Source of the DNA: Candidatus Heimdallarchaeota archaeon LC_2 | GTDB taxonomy: Archaea > Asgardarchaeota > Heimdallarchaeia > Heimdallarchaeales > Kariarchaeaceae | Assembly (NCBI GenBank): GCA_001940725.1 | Contig: MDVR01000002.1 | Coordinates: forward strand, 1-50,727 | Direction of reading: 5' to 3' | DNA length: 50,727 bases | Shown here: positions 1 through 8,455 of the stretch, piece after piece | How the letters are laid out: each line of letters opens with the position of its first letter | Position numbering within the stretch: position 1 is the first letter of the stretch | The notes under the pieces: model-generated | Seen by the model: only the letters and a program-made list of their open reading frames with translations | The model's database searches: none | What the model was told of the DNA's origin: nothing | Translations under genes and position numbers: made by a program

Positions 1-734
1 AATTGTGATCCATTATCATGAAGTATGGCTTCTGGAACGCCATACTTCTGTACCAATTTTTCCAATGTATCCACCCAGGATGCACTAGTCTGATTATCTG
101 AGATCACTGCAGCTAGATTGTATCTGGAATGGTCATCAATCACATTATAAGCAAATAACTTCCCTGGTTTGTAGAATGGACCCACATTATCAATCTGCCA
201 TAACTCATTGGGTTTCCCTCGTTCAAATCTCTTATAATATACTTTCTTCTTACGATTTCGTCTTAATTTACCCTTTCCTACCTTTTTCAGTTGATATTGG
301 GTTGTGGATTCTGAAATGTATCGTTGGCTTTCCAACGAAATTGCTGACGCAATAGTTCGCGATGACAATTGACGATCTCGCAACTCAAAGATGCGTGATA
401 AAATCTGCGAAGGTAACCTACCTGATTTTGGACCTGGTTTCTTGGGAATAATACCATCTAGTCCAAATTCGCTGTAATTCTTGGATTTTCTGTAATAAGT
501 CGATCTGGTAACTCCAAAACTTTCCAAGATTTGGTCAATCGATTTATCATGGTGTTTTGATCGAGGATCCGACCGATCCTCAATGGTCTGAACGAGAGAG
601 ATAAATGCTCTCACTTTCATTTTCTTATCTAGGACTTGCTCAAGTTTGGACATTTGCAATTCAACTTCTGCAGGTCCTACTTCCTCGTTATGTAATATCT
701 GTGTGACATGTCTAGCTATTGACATATGTCCCAT
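1..734 (-). CDS. IS481-like DDE transposase, N-terminal part (runs off left edge)
   Basis: The frame stays open from the ATG to the window edge (about 244 codons), so only the N-terminal part is present. A helix-turn-helix region comes first (GVTRSTYYRKSKNYSEFGLD, about residues 73-92). The integrase core follows, with the first catalytic Asp in QIDNVGPF and the second in HDNGSQ at the very edge. A stop codon at 741-743 lies just upstream in frame, which fixes the start at 734 or at the next ATG (725). It overlaps by about 100 bases, at roughly 85% identity, with the second copy at the right edge, so the two are diverged copies of one element in the same orientation. The element is of the IS481/IS3 type (DDE, rve fold). 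The catalytic Glu of this copy lies outside the window. Confidence 0.9.
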   Translation of the reverse strand, partial: MGHMSIARHVTQILHNEEVGPAEVELQMSKLEQVLDKKMKVRAFISLVQTIEDRSDPRSKHHDKSIDQILESFGVTRSTYYRKSKNYSEFGLDGIIPKKPGPKSGRLPSQILSRIFELRDRQLSSRTIASAISLESQRYISESTTQYQLKKVGKGKLRRNRKKKVYYKRFERGKPNELWQIDNVGPFYKPGKLFAYNVIDDHSRYNLAAVISDNQTSASWVDTLEKLVQKYGVPEAILHDNGSQ

Positions 735-760
735 TAATTGTTACAGTTCATAATCGATCG
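721..760. repeat. Terminal inverted repeat of the left IS copy
   Basis: Read inward on the minus strand, this 40-base end begins CGATCGATT and contains AATTAATGGGACAT. The opposite end of the right-hand IS copy (50243-50278) shows the same two blocks at the same spacing, matching about 29 of 36 positions. Because one is the 5' end and the other the 3' end of the transposase gene, this identifies them as terminal inverted repeats. The transposase ATG lies inside the repeat. The exact outer boundary is uncertain by a few bases. Confidence 0.65.
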
Positions 761-940
761 AATTAAGACTTTGAGTGTTTTCTTATTATCTGCTGCCATT
801 GTAGGTGACTGTTTAGATGTTCAATTATCTCCAAAAAATAAATATATCGGAGAGCTTCTTCATTCTTAGAAAGAGAGATTAACTTGAGTAAATCATTAAC
901 TGAAACCAATAAACGTCATTCGATTTTGCTTAAAATGGAT

Positions 941-949
941 TTATATAAT
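941..949 (+). promoter_or_regulatory. TATA-like box of the SDR gene
   Basis: TTATATAAT is centred about 25 bases before the ATG at 969, the spacing expected if transcription starts at or next to the start codon. No Shine-Dalgarno sequence is visible, so the mRNA is probably leaderless, as is common in archaea. Confidence 0.5.
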
Positions 950-968
950 TACGTTCAATATATCATAT

Positions 969-1685
969 ATGTTTGATTTTATTGACAAGGTAGTTATTAT
1001 TACAGGTGCTGGTGGTGCTCTTGGGAGCCAAGTTGCAGAATTGTTTTATCATGCAGGAGCCAAAGTTGCATTATATGACATATTACCTGATGACAAATTA
1101 CAATTGAAATTCCCAAAGTTGAAAAATCTTGAGAATACACTATTCCAATCTGTGAATCTGACTGAAGAAGAATCAATTCAAAATGCGATTGAAAAAACCA
1201 TAAATAAATTTGGACACATTGATATTTTGGTGAATATTGCTGGTGGTTTTCGTATGGGGCCTTTATTACATGAAACCAGTGAAAATGACTTTGATTTTAT
1301 GATTAAATTAAATACCAAGACTATGTTTCTAACATCCAAAGCCGTTATACCTTACATGCTGAAGCAAGGAGGCGGGAAAATAATTAGTATATCTGCAAGA
1401 GCTGCTTTGAAGGGAGTTGGAAAAATGGCACCCTACATAGCATCAAAAAGTATGGTAATTCGATTGACCGAGAGTATGGCATCAGAATTGAGAGATTCTA
1501 ACATCAATGTAAATTGCATCCTACCAGGAACAATTGATACATCTGTTAACAGAGCAGATATGCCAAATGCTGATTTTTCAAAATGGGTCGATCCAAAGGA
1601 CCTTGGCAATGTAATTCTATTTTTGGCTTCGGAGGAGGCAAAAGGAATCAATGGTGCTGCCATCCCTGTTTATGGATTAAGTTGA
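969..1685 (+). CDS. Short-chain dehydrogenase/reductase (SDR)
   Basis: A classical SDR of 238 residues, the usual length for the family. The nucleotide-binding motif TGAGGALG is at residues 12-19, followed by NIAG (89-92; NNAG in most relatives) and the catalytic tetrad Asn115, Ser142, Tyr156 and Lys160 (YIASK). The order and spacing fit an active NAD(P)H-dependent cytosolic oxidoreductase of the FabG-like classical type. LPGT after the catalytic block (about 185) is the usual PG motif. The substrate cannot be told from sequence. The gene stands alone with its own TATA-like box, and the next gene on the same strand is a membrane peptidase with no evident link. The start is well supported by the box spacing and by the motif lying 11 residues in. 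Confidence 0.9.
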   Translation: MFDFIDKVVIITGAGGALGSQVAELFYHAGAKVALYDILPDDKLQLKFPKLKNLENTLFQSVNLTEEESIQNAIEKTINKFGHIDILVNIAGGFRMGPLLHETSENDFDFMIKLNTKTMFLTSKAVIPYMLKQGGGKIISISARAALKGVGKMAPYIASKSMVIRLTESMASELRDSNINVNCILPGTIDTSVNRADMPNADFSKWVDPKDLGNVILFLASEEAKGINGAAIPVYGLS

Positions 1686-1829
1686 TAATTGAATACCAAA
1701 ATTATATCAATTGATATTTATCTTTTAGAATAAGATAGTTCTAGATGATACGGAGTTTTTGATATTTCCCTGACCAAATATATAACCAAAGAATTAGTAA
1801 ATGACTCTCTTAATCTGACTGATGAAATT

Positions 1830-3008
1830 GTGAAAAAGTGTGGTCCTCGACTCGCGGGAACCGAAGGAACAAAAATTGCTCGGGATTTGGTAAAGAATTT
1901 GTATGAAGAATCCTGTGATTCAGTACGTGTTGAGGAATTTGATGTCAGACCAAATAGTTTTCTTGGGTTAATAAAATATTCAGCCATAGTTTTCATTATT
2001 TCTTCAATAATGACATACTTTAATCTGATTATCTTAGCTGCTATAGGGTTCTTCATTGCTTTTTTTATGATACTTTCTCAAACATTTCTGTACTGGGAAA
2101 TATTCGATAGGTTATTTACTGAGAGACAGGGATTTAATGTAATAGGAACTATTGAACCGGAACATGAAGTCAAACAACAAATTATAGTCAGTGGTCATCA
2201 CGACGCTCCATATGCGTTTCATCTTTTAGAAAAAACTCCAAAATTGTATGGCATATTAATCATCAGTGCTAACCTCTCCATATTGTCAAGTGTCTTGTTA
2301 TCAGGTTGGTGGACACTTTCTCTTTTATTTAATGGGAATGATCCTTCAAGTTCATCAATTATTCGTATTTTCTTAATTTTTGCATTCATCCCAATTCTCC
2401 CATTTTTAGTTTTCATTACAAATACCGTTTCTCCAGGTGCGGGCGATAATATGATCTCAACTGTGATAACAGCAAAAACTGCTTTAATATTTGGTCAACG
2501 AAAGAAATCTCAAAAAGAAGCCCTACAAAATACCAGATTGATTGTTGCCTCTTTCGATGCTGAGGAGGCCGGTCTAAGAGGGGCTCGTGCCTACGTACAA
2601 AAAAATTTGAATTCATTACATACAATCCCAACTTATGTATTCAACATGGACAGTATATATGAAGCAAAGAACTTAAAATTGTTTAATAGAGACTTGAACT
2701 CAACAGTTAGATTGTCTGATATTATGATTAAAAATTGTCAAAGTGTTGCTACTAATCTTGGTTATGATATCAAGGCTATTCCCATGCCATTTGGGGGCGG
2801 TGCGACAGACGCTGCAGAATTTGGAAAAGAAGGAATCCATGCTACCACTTTAATCGGACTTTCTACTAGTTTTATTCGACACGAAATTCATTATCACACT
2901 CAATATGACACAGTGGATAAAATAGAACCAGAAGCGGTAAAAGTTGCTCTTGAATTACTTTTTAATTTTATCTCACAAATGGACAATGATATTTTGATGA
3001 TAGATTGA
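1830..3008 (+). CDS. Membrane-anchored M28-type metallopeptidase
   Basis: This is an M28-family zinc aminopeptidase-like protein with all metal ligands visible: His124/Asp125 (SGHHDAPY), bridging Asp206 (GAGDN), the Glu245-Glu246 pair (DAEEAGLRG), Asp274 (NMDSI) and His356 (HYHTQYDT). Four hydrophobic stretches (about 45-90, 140-167 and 177-198) interrupt and precede the catalytic core, so it is membrane-embedded, as in several archaeal M28 proteins. GTG 1830 is the first standard start in frame, but coding similarity continues upstream: the frame is open from 1749 and reads ISLTKYITKELVNDSLNLTD before CGPRLAGTEG. An ATG at 1745 would join this frame if the five-T run at 1756-1760 were one base shorter, so the true start is probably ATG 1745 with a frameshift or sequence error. 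The substrate is unknown. Confidence 0.85.
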   Translation: MKKCGPRLAGTEGTKIARDLVKNLYEESCDSVRVEEFDVRPNSFLGLIKYSAIVFIISSIMTYFNLIILAAIGFFIAFFMILSQTFLYWEIFDRLFTERQGFNVIGTIEPEHEVKQQIIVSGHHDAPYAFHLLEKTPKLYGILIISANLSILSSVLLSGWWTLSLLFNGNDPSSSSIIRIFLIFAFIPILPFLVFITNTVSPGAGDNMISTVITAKTALIFGQRKKSQKEALQNTRLIVASFDAEEAGLRGARAYVQKNLNSLHTIPTYVFNMDSIYEAKNLKLFNRDLNSTVRLSDIMIKNCQSVATNLGYDIKAIPMPFGGGATDAAEFGKEGIHATTLIGLSTSFIRHEIHYHTQYDTVDKIEPEAVKVALELLFNFISQMDNDILMID

Positions 3009-3097
3009 AAATCTAAAGTCCGCTGAAATTATAGTTTGAAACAAACATCTTTTCCCTTATAATTAATCTATTTAAGCAATCAAAAATTTCTATTCCT

Positions 3098-4015
3098 ATG
3101 GTTGAATTATTTGAGCTTGAAAGTGATATGGGTGGATCGTTTCCCTACAAGAGCAATTATCTTAAAATTGGGAAAAATAAACTCGCATACATAGATGAGG
3201 GTCCAAAAGAAGCTCCTGTCCTGCTAATGTGTCACGGAAATCCGACTTGGTCCTATCTTTATCGACATTTTATCGCAGAATATTCCAAGTCTTATCGATG
3301 TGTAGTACCTGATCATCTTGGATTTGGGAGATCCTCAAAACCTAAGAAATTGGAAGATTATACGTTAATTGGACATATTGACAATTTAACTAAATTAGTA
3401 AATCACTTAGATCTAAAAAACGTATTCGTCGTTGGACAAGACTGGGGTGGCCCTATTGGTTTAGGATGGGCTGCAAGAAATAAAGAAAGAGTCGGAGGTT
3501 TAGTTATACTAAACACATGGACCTTTGTTAAACGATTTACAATGAAATTACCGCTTATCTTTAGATTCCTTCTTCGAACTAAAAACTTGGGAAATTGGAT
3601 AACTATACGAAGAAATGTATTTGTTAATCGTTTAATTCCCTTTAGTATTTATGTTAAAGCAAACATCAAGCCTGATAAGGAAACTATGATGAAAGCATAT
3701 CGAGCACCATTTCCAAAAATCTCAGATCGAAAAGGAATCCATGCATTTCCACGGATGATTCCTACCAAGCCATCTCATCCAGATTACAATACAATGTTGG
3801 AGACAGAAGAAAATTTAGTTGATTGGGGCATTCCGGCTTTATTATTCATTGCAACAAAAGACAGGGCTTTTGGAAAGAAAGTTGCTTATACATTTCATGA
3901 GATTCTGCCTAACTCGAGTGAACCAATTGAAATATTAGCAGGTCATTTCTGCCAAGAAGATGGGACTGATGAAATATTTCCACATCTCAAGGAATTTTTA
4001 ATTAAACACAATTAA
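3098..4015 (+). CDS. Haloalkane dehalogenase-like alpha/beta hydrolase
   Basis: An alpha/beta hydrolase of 305 residues with the signature of haloalkane dehalogenases. The oxyanion/halide Asn48 lies in HGNPTWSYL, the nucleophile is Asp115 rather than Ser in GQDWGG, with Trp116 beside it as halide stabiliser. The acid is probably Asp255 in TKDRAFG and the base His283 in AGHFCQED. The late acid position and GHF-QE motif resemble the DhlA-type subfamily. Family members cleave carbon-halogen bonds, but archaeal relatives have untested substrates and may be epoxide- or ester-active. TTTAAGC about 26 bases before the ATG suggests its own leaderless promoter. The active-site residues all look intact. 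Confidence 0.85.
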   Translation: MVELFELESDMGGSFPYKSNYLKIGKNKLAYIDEGPKEAPVLLMCHGNPTWSYLYRHFIAEYSKSYRCVVPDHLGFGRSSKPKKLEDYTLIGHIDNLTKLVNHLDLKNVFVVGQDWGGPIGLGWAARNKERVGGLVILNTWTFVKRFTMKLPLIFRFLLRTKNLGNWITIRRNVFVNRLIPFSIYVKANIKPDKETMMKAYRAPFPKISDRKGIHAFPRMIPTKPSHPDYNTMLETEENLVDWGIPALLFIATKDRAFGKKVAYTFHEILPNSSEPIEILAGHFCQEDGTDEIFPHLKEFLIKHN

Positions 4016-4134
4016 CTTGGTAACTCTTAATTTTAATTGCTATTTGTGTTGTCTCCCTTCAATAGCGTTCCATTTGACGAAAAATGTTTATCTTTAATAA
4101 AAAAAGTAACTTGCTCCTGATACAATGATACTGC

Positions 4135-4203
4135 CTAAGAGGGTTGTATCGTTGCAATCAAAAACAAGGTTAGAGCAATTCCTAAAATCTGTTTTGATTT
4201 CAT
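4135..4203 (-). other. Possible 22-residue signal-peptide-like ORF or remnant of a secreted protein gene
   Basis: The 566-base gap between the two hydrolase genes is otherwise featureless. On the minus strand an ATG opens MKSKQILGIALTLFLIATIQ, a good signal-peptide-like sequence, and a TAG follows two codons later. The same frame then stays open for about 34 more codons after the stop. It could be the remains of a gene for a secreted protein or a chance ORF. No ribosome-binding site was seen. Confidence 0.25.
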
Positions 4204-4582
4204 GTTAATTATACTACCTCTCTTTAATGATATATACATTGATTTAAAGAGTTCTTTAATTATGTTTTTTAATGTTGTTTGGAAGACTGAGTTCGCATAT
4301 TGATGCTTGTATAGTCAAATCAGGAAAAAAATGGCGTCAAAACTTTAATTTGTGATAGTAAAATTATTTTATCTAATTAAAGAGCATTTGAAATTTTTAT
4401 TGTTTTTTATTTTGAGATCCAAAGTGCAGTTCGTACTGGAAGTAAAACCAAATATTTGTGAATTCGAGAAAAGTAAATACAAATATTCGCATTTTTAATA
4501 AAACTAGATCAAATGTCTCGGATAATCTTTTAAAATATAATAATTTCGCATGTTCTACCAATAATAAAAAAGGTTGAAAAAT

Positions 4583-5833
4583 ATGAAAATTAAATCAAAA
4601 AATTATGCATTAGTATTAATTATTTTCATGTTCCTTTTCTCAGCTATTCCAACCAATAGTAATCAAAAACATTATTCAGGAATAGCTATTAATTTAGAAG
4701 GAACTCATAATGGGGCGGATTATATAATTCGAGTCCCTGAAAATTGGAATGACGTACTTATCGTGTATGCGCATGGTTATACACAACCAAGTTCTGCGGA
4801 AGCAGCACCAGGTGGTGTAGCTATGGAAGAATTCTTGCTTAGTCAAGGTTATGCCTTAGCAGGTTCAAGATATCAGACTGATGGCTGGGCAGTAAAGGAG
4901 GGATTACAAGACACCACTTCATTGACTACTCTATTTAATGGAAAAGTTGGAAAACCTGACAAAGTAATTTTATGGGGATTTTCTATGGGTTCTGTAATTG
5001 CATTTGAGAGTGCTGAAAAGCATTCGGGTATATATGATGGTATAATCGCAGCCTGTGCTGTTGGGGCTGGAACAGTAAGAACTTGGGATAGTGCTTATAC
5101 TCTGGCACTAGCCTATGATGTTACATTCGGATGGCCAGCTGCCTGGGGATCTGCAGAAAACGTACGTGATGACATAGTCTTCAATACAGAGGTAGCTCCT
5201 GTATTATTCGGCCAAGTAACAGATCTCAGTAATTTTGGATTCTTTGAATTCATGAGACTCGTTAGTGGTATTCCATTTGGTGAATTCTATTCTGGACCAT
5301 CAAATTTCTTATTTACTGACATGTTCTTTCTTACAGAAGCACGTGGAGAGTTAGAGAGTCGTGCAGGTGGTCCAATTGTTGAAAATGTGGGTCATTCATA
5401 TACTCTAACAGATGCTGATAAAGGATACTTAGCTGCTTTCGGTATTGATCCCGAACCACTATTAGATACAATGAACGCTCGTACAGATGTTGTAGCACCT
5501 AAGAATGCTCGAAATTATGTGAAACAATATGCTGAATATACTGGGAATATTAAGGTTCCAGTACTCACAATTCATACAATCGGTGATGGGTTGGTAGTTG
5601 TTAATCAAGAAAATGCATATCGAGCTACAGTAGAGGCAGCTGGTAAAGAATCACTTTTGGTGCAGGTATACACAGATGCCATTGGGCATTGTGCGTTTGA
5701 TCCGTTTCAATTATTATCCTCAATACGTGCCATGGAATATTGGCTGGATACAGGAATAGCACCAGATTCCTCATTTTTCTCAGAATTGCTTGGATTTCTT
5801 AACGATTTTGAACCAGCAGAGATGCCTTTTTAG
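4583..5833 (+). CDS. Secreted alpha/beta hydrolase
   Basis: The ATG chosen here opens a signal peptide (KSKNYALVLIIFMFLFSAIP) and has AGGTTG 6-11 bases before it; a TTG three codons earlier is less likely. The mature protein has an oxyanion-type HGYT (about 64-67), a nucleophile elbow GFSMGS (Ser about 134) and a C-terminal GHCAFD that supplies the likely catalytic His; GDGLVVVNQE about 50 residues earlier may hold the acid. It therefore belongs to the alpha/beta hydrolase superfamily and is likely exported to the cell surface or medium as an esterase or peptidase. I cannot name a closer family. Its length of about 416 residues leaves room for a lid domain between the elbow and the acid. Confidence 0.8.
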   Translation: MKIKSKNYALVLIIFMFLFSAIPTNSNQKHYSGIAINLEGTHNGADYIIRVPENWNDVLIVYAHGYTQPSSAEAAPGGVAMEEFLLSQGYALAGSRYQTDGWAVKEGLQDTTSLTTLFNGKVGKPDKVILWGFSMGSVIAFESAEKHSGIYDGIIAACAVGAGTVRTWDSAYTLALAYDVTFGWPAAWGSAENVRDDIVFNTEVAPVLFGQVTDLSNFGFFEFMRLVSGIPFGEFYSGPSNFLFTDMFFLTEARGELESRAGGPIVENVGHSYTLTDADKGYLAAFGIDPEPLLDTMNARTDVVAPKNARNYVKQYAEYTGNIKVPVLTIHTIGDGLVVVNQENAYRATVEAAGKESLLVQVYTDAIGHCAFDPFQLLSSIRAMEYWLDTGIAPDSSFFSELLGFLNDFEPAEMPF

Positions 5834-5996
5834 GAATAATTAATCAAAATAAATAATAAATATTATCGATCAATTGGAAATTATTAGTTTGAATGATCAA
5901 CAATCCACTTATTTGTATTCCTAATTGTATTCCTAATTTATTTCAGGATTGAAGTATAAAATAGAGTAACACTAGTACAATTACTCTCATAATATA

Positions 5997-6262
5997 TTAC
6001 CTCATTAATTTTGTAATTGACATTGTATCAATCAATTTTTTACCCTGTTTGGGTTTCATATTCGATATGCGTCTAACTATATGAATAATGTTTTTCACAT
6101 CATCTATACCACGGTGTGGTGTTTCTTTGAATACCAGTCTCAAATGTCGTGTCATTCCACCAATTGCCTTGGGTTAGATCTTCAAGGCTTTGGCACATTC
6201 CTTCTTGATATTAATATGTCACGACCCATAATATTTTGGATTTGTTTCTTCTGAACCGACCC
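5997..6262 (-). pseudogene. Decayed ERI1/KapD-type DEDDh 3'-5' exonuclease, C-terminal part
   Basis: In the 496-base gap between two plus-strand genes, one minus-strand frame reads HINIKKECAKALKI, a TAA, then PKAIGGMTRHLRLVF and HRGIDDVKNIIHIVRRI to a TAA at 5997. The HINLK...GM..L...HRGIDDArNI pattern is the C-terminal end of DEDDh exonucleases of the ERI1/KapD group, where HxxxxD holds the last two catalytic residues. Upstream codons in the same frame (GSEETNPKYYGS) run into a TGA. At least two in-frame stops and the missing N-terminal ExoI motif show this is a relic. No function is expected. Confidence 0.65.
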
Positions 6263-6329
6263 TTTATTAAATCAATATTTATTCTTACAAAATCCATTTT
6301 TAATAGAGCTGAATTTCATAACATAAAGA

Positions 6330-6752
6330 ATGACCAATAATGAAAACAAATTAAGAATTGATAAAGAATATGTGGTTCCTGGATCATTGGATGAGGTCTG
6401 GGGTTGTTTAGCCGATGATAACGTCTCCAGCGTTTGGCAAAGCCAAGATTGTGTGATCGGGAATAAAGTAGGTGAGAAACTTGAACTCTTTGGTGGATGG
6501 GTGGTTGGTGAAATATTGAGTCTCAAGCCAAAAACAGAAATTTCACACACATGGAAGGTTTCGGAATGGGGTCCCGAAATTCAGCCCTCAATAGTATCAT
6601 ATCAGTTAGAAAAAATTGATGAGAAAAATACAAAAATTACTTTGAAACACTGGGATCTACCAACTATCAAGGAAAGGGATAGTCATGATACCGGCTGGGA
6701 TGAACAATTCTTTGGCCCCATGTTTGAATTCTTAAAACTTACTTCAGGATAG
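6330..6752 (+). CDS. SRPBCC/START-like ligand-binding domain protein
   Basis: A 140-residue protein with the AHSA1/SRPBCC pattern: an N-terminal strand leading to PGSLDEVWGCLAD (about 18-30), a central beta sheet with SHTWKVSEWG, and a long C-terminal helix after GWDEQFF. Such helix-grip folds bind hydrophobic ligands or act as small enzymes or chaperone activators; the ligand here is unknown. The block TTAACATAAAGA sits directly before the ATG. A second copy of the same length lies at 15476-15898, with a conserved ACAAAATCCATTTTT upstream in both, so the promoter was duplicated with the gene. This copy is intact and the other carries a stop codon. Confidence 0.8.
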   Translation: MTNNENKLRIDKEYVVPGSLDEVWGCLADDNVSSVWQSQDCVIGNKVGEKLELFGGWVVGEILSLKPKTEISHTWKVSEWGPEIQPSIVSYQLEKIDEKNTKITLKHWDLPTIKERDSHDTGWDEQFFGPMFEFLKLTSG

Positions 6753-6795
6753 AATTATACAGTTTCATTTTTTATTGATATATAATTTAACAAAA

Positions 6796-7980
6796 TCAAA
6801 TTTCAAGTACCAAATCAATCAAGTTCCGAGAAAAACCAGATAATAGGAAAATAGCTATAGGCTTCAATTCCTGTTTAATTAGAGAAATAATTCTAATTTC
6901 TTTTTTAATGACGACATTTATTATGCTAAGAAGTTCTTTCAATTCTTCCTTTTTATCCAATATATCTTTTTCAATTTCGACGTCTTTTTTCTTACCCAAT
7001 CTATTTTCTAATTCTCTTATCTCCTCTTGAACCTCTAATATCTTTTGATTGATTTTTTGTTTGTACCTATCTTTGTTCTTACCCAACTTAGAAACCAAAG
7101 ACCAAGTTGGGAAAATAAAAAGAATTATCCCTATTGCAAATACAGTGGGCATCGCTCCATATTCCAAACCTCGAATTTCAATAATCGGGGATTCTAATTT
7201 TAAGAGTAATACGCTAATTGTTACCCACATTACCAAGATCGCAGATCCCCACATTGGAAGGCTAATAATAGACCTAAATCCTCCAAATGTATCAAATGAA
7301 GCTGGGTCAATGACTCTGATTCTCTTATCACGAGCTATCTTATAGATTAATATCGTACTTGATATTATTGTAGTAAATACTTCTGCAAATATTAAACTAT
7401 TAAAAATAGTAAATATCCAAACTAGAACCAAATACCACCATCTCATTGCCTGGATATCTTCAAAGATGGAATCATTCTGAGATAAATTACCTTTATCAAA
7501 TAAGAACAATATAGTCTGATATTGTGATAGGAAGGCACCAATTAATAATAATATAAATGAAAGCCAAAATAAAGGTCGTTTGGAATAATTTTTAGAATAT
7601 CCGATTAATAAATTTTTGCGATATTCTTTTATTGGCATTCTGATCCCTTCAGTTTTGAGATTATTAGTAACCAGATCCAAAAACTTCGTATTCAAATTTC
7701 GCATGTAAATATCTTGAGCAAATATTGCATAAAGTACAAGACCCATCCAAAATAGCATATTTGCGAAAAAATCTCTAGTATCAAAACGATCAAAATAGAC
7801 CCTAACACCTCCTTCAACTACCCAATACAATACCATTAAGCTTAGGTAAGTGGTAATATTACGGACTGAAACACCTATAAAGTTTTTATCTGATTTATTC
7901 CAAAATGATAATGGAAGAAAATCAAAGACTCTAGAACATCTGTTTAATACATCTGGGTAAGGTTCAAACTGTTTTTCCAT
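6796..7980 (-). CDS. Multi-pass membrane protein with C-terminal coiled coil, unknown function
   Basis: About 394 residues. The ATG used here is preceded by GGTGA seven bases upstream, a good archaeal ribosome-binding site; a TTG four codons earlier is the alternative. Hydrophobic segments fall at about 40-65, 72-94, 138-165, 185-218, 245-268 and 280-300 (first-residue numbering within the longer form), so about six membrane helices are predicted. A charged stretch rich in Glu and Lys (EVQEEIRELENRLGKKKD, about 318-335) continues to about 365 and should form a cytoplasmic coiled coil, followed by a final hydrophobic segment. I recognise no family. It converges on the SRPBCC gene with a 43-base gap. 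Confidence 0.7.
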   Translation of the reverse strand: MEKQFEPYPDVLNRCSRVFDFLPLSFWNKSDKNFIGVSVRNITTYLSLMVLYWVVEGGVRVYFDRFDTRDFFANMLFWMGLVLYAIFAQDIYMRNLNTKFLDLVTNNLKTEGIRMPIKEYRKNLLIGYSKNYSKRPLFWLSFILLLIGAFLSQYQTILFLFDKGNLSQNDSIFEDIQAMRWWYLVLVWIFTIFNSLIFAEVFTTIISSTILIYKIARDKRIRVIDPASFDTFGGFRSIISLPMWGSAILVMWVTISVLLLKLESPIIEIRGLEYGAMPTVFAIGIILFIFPTWSLVSKLGKNKDRYKQKINQKILEVQEEIRELENRLGKKKDVEIEKDILDKKEELKELLSIINVVIKKEIRIISLIKQELKPIAIFLLSGFSRNLIDLVLEI

Positions 7981-8455
7981 AATATTCACCAAACTAAAGG
8001 AAAATAATTTTCTGACATTTAGTAATTTCCTCCTTTCTTGATTGATGAGTGTGCCAGTGAATTAATGTAGTTATTCTTGAATTAATTTGCCATAATTCGC
8101 ATTTTTTCTTAATCATTTCGGATTTTCCCCCAATTCATTGTTCTAAATGGCTATATCCATGAATCTTATTGATTCTTTCATTATATGATATTTAAACTTT
8201 TATCGATCACTCTATTAATCTTCAAGATTTAACATTAGAACAAGAGTTGAAATCCGATAGGAAGATAATGGGATAACTCATTACATCCAAAGTCGTTGTA
8301 ATTTTGGTTGATGGAGTGATCCACTAATGTTAAAAATTGTATATGAGAAAATAATTCCTCCTTTGTTGTTTTAAAAATTCGCAGACTTTCAAACGTTTGT
8401 TATGAGAAATATTAATCTATGAATTATAAGTTATTGAACTTCAGAGGTCTGAACA
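7981..8455. other. Intergenic region, nothing recognised
   Basis: This divergent spacer of 475 bases contains the promoters of both flanking membrane-protein genes. I saw no protein relic, repeat or RNA gene. CAGAGGTCTGAACA just before the TTG at 8456 holds the ribosome-binding site of the next gene. Confidence 0.4.
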
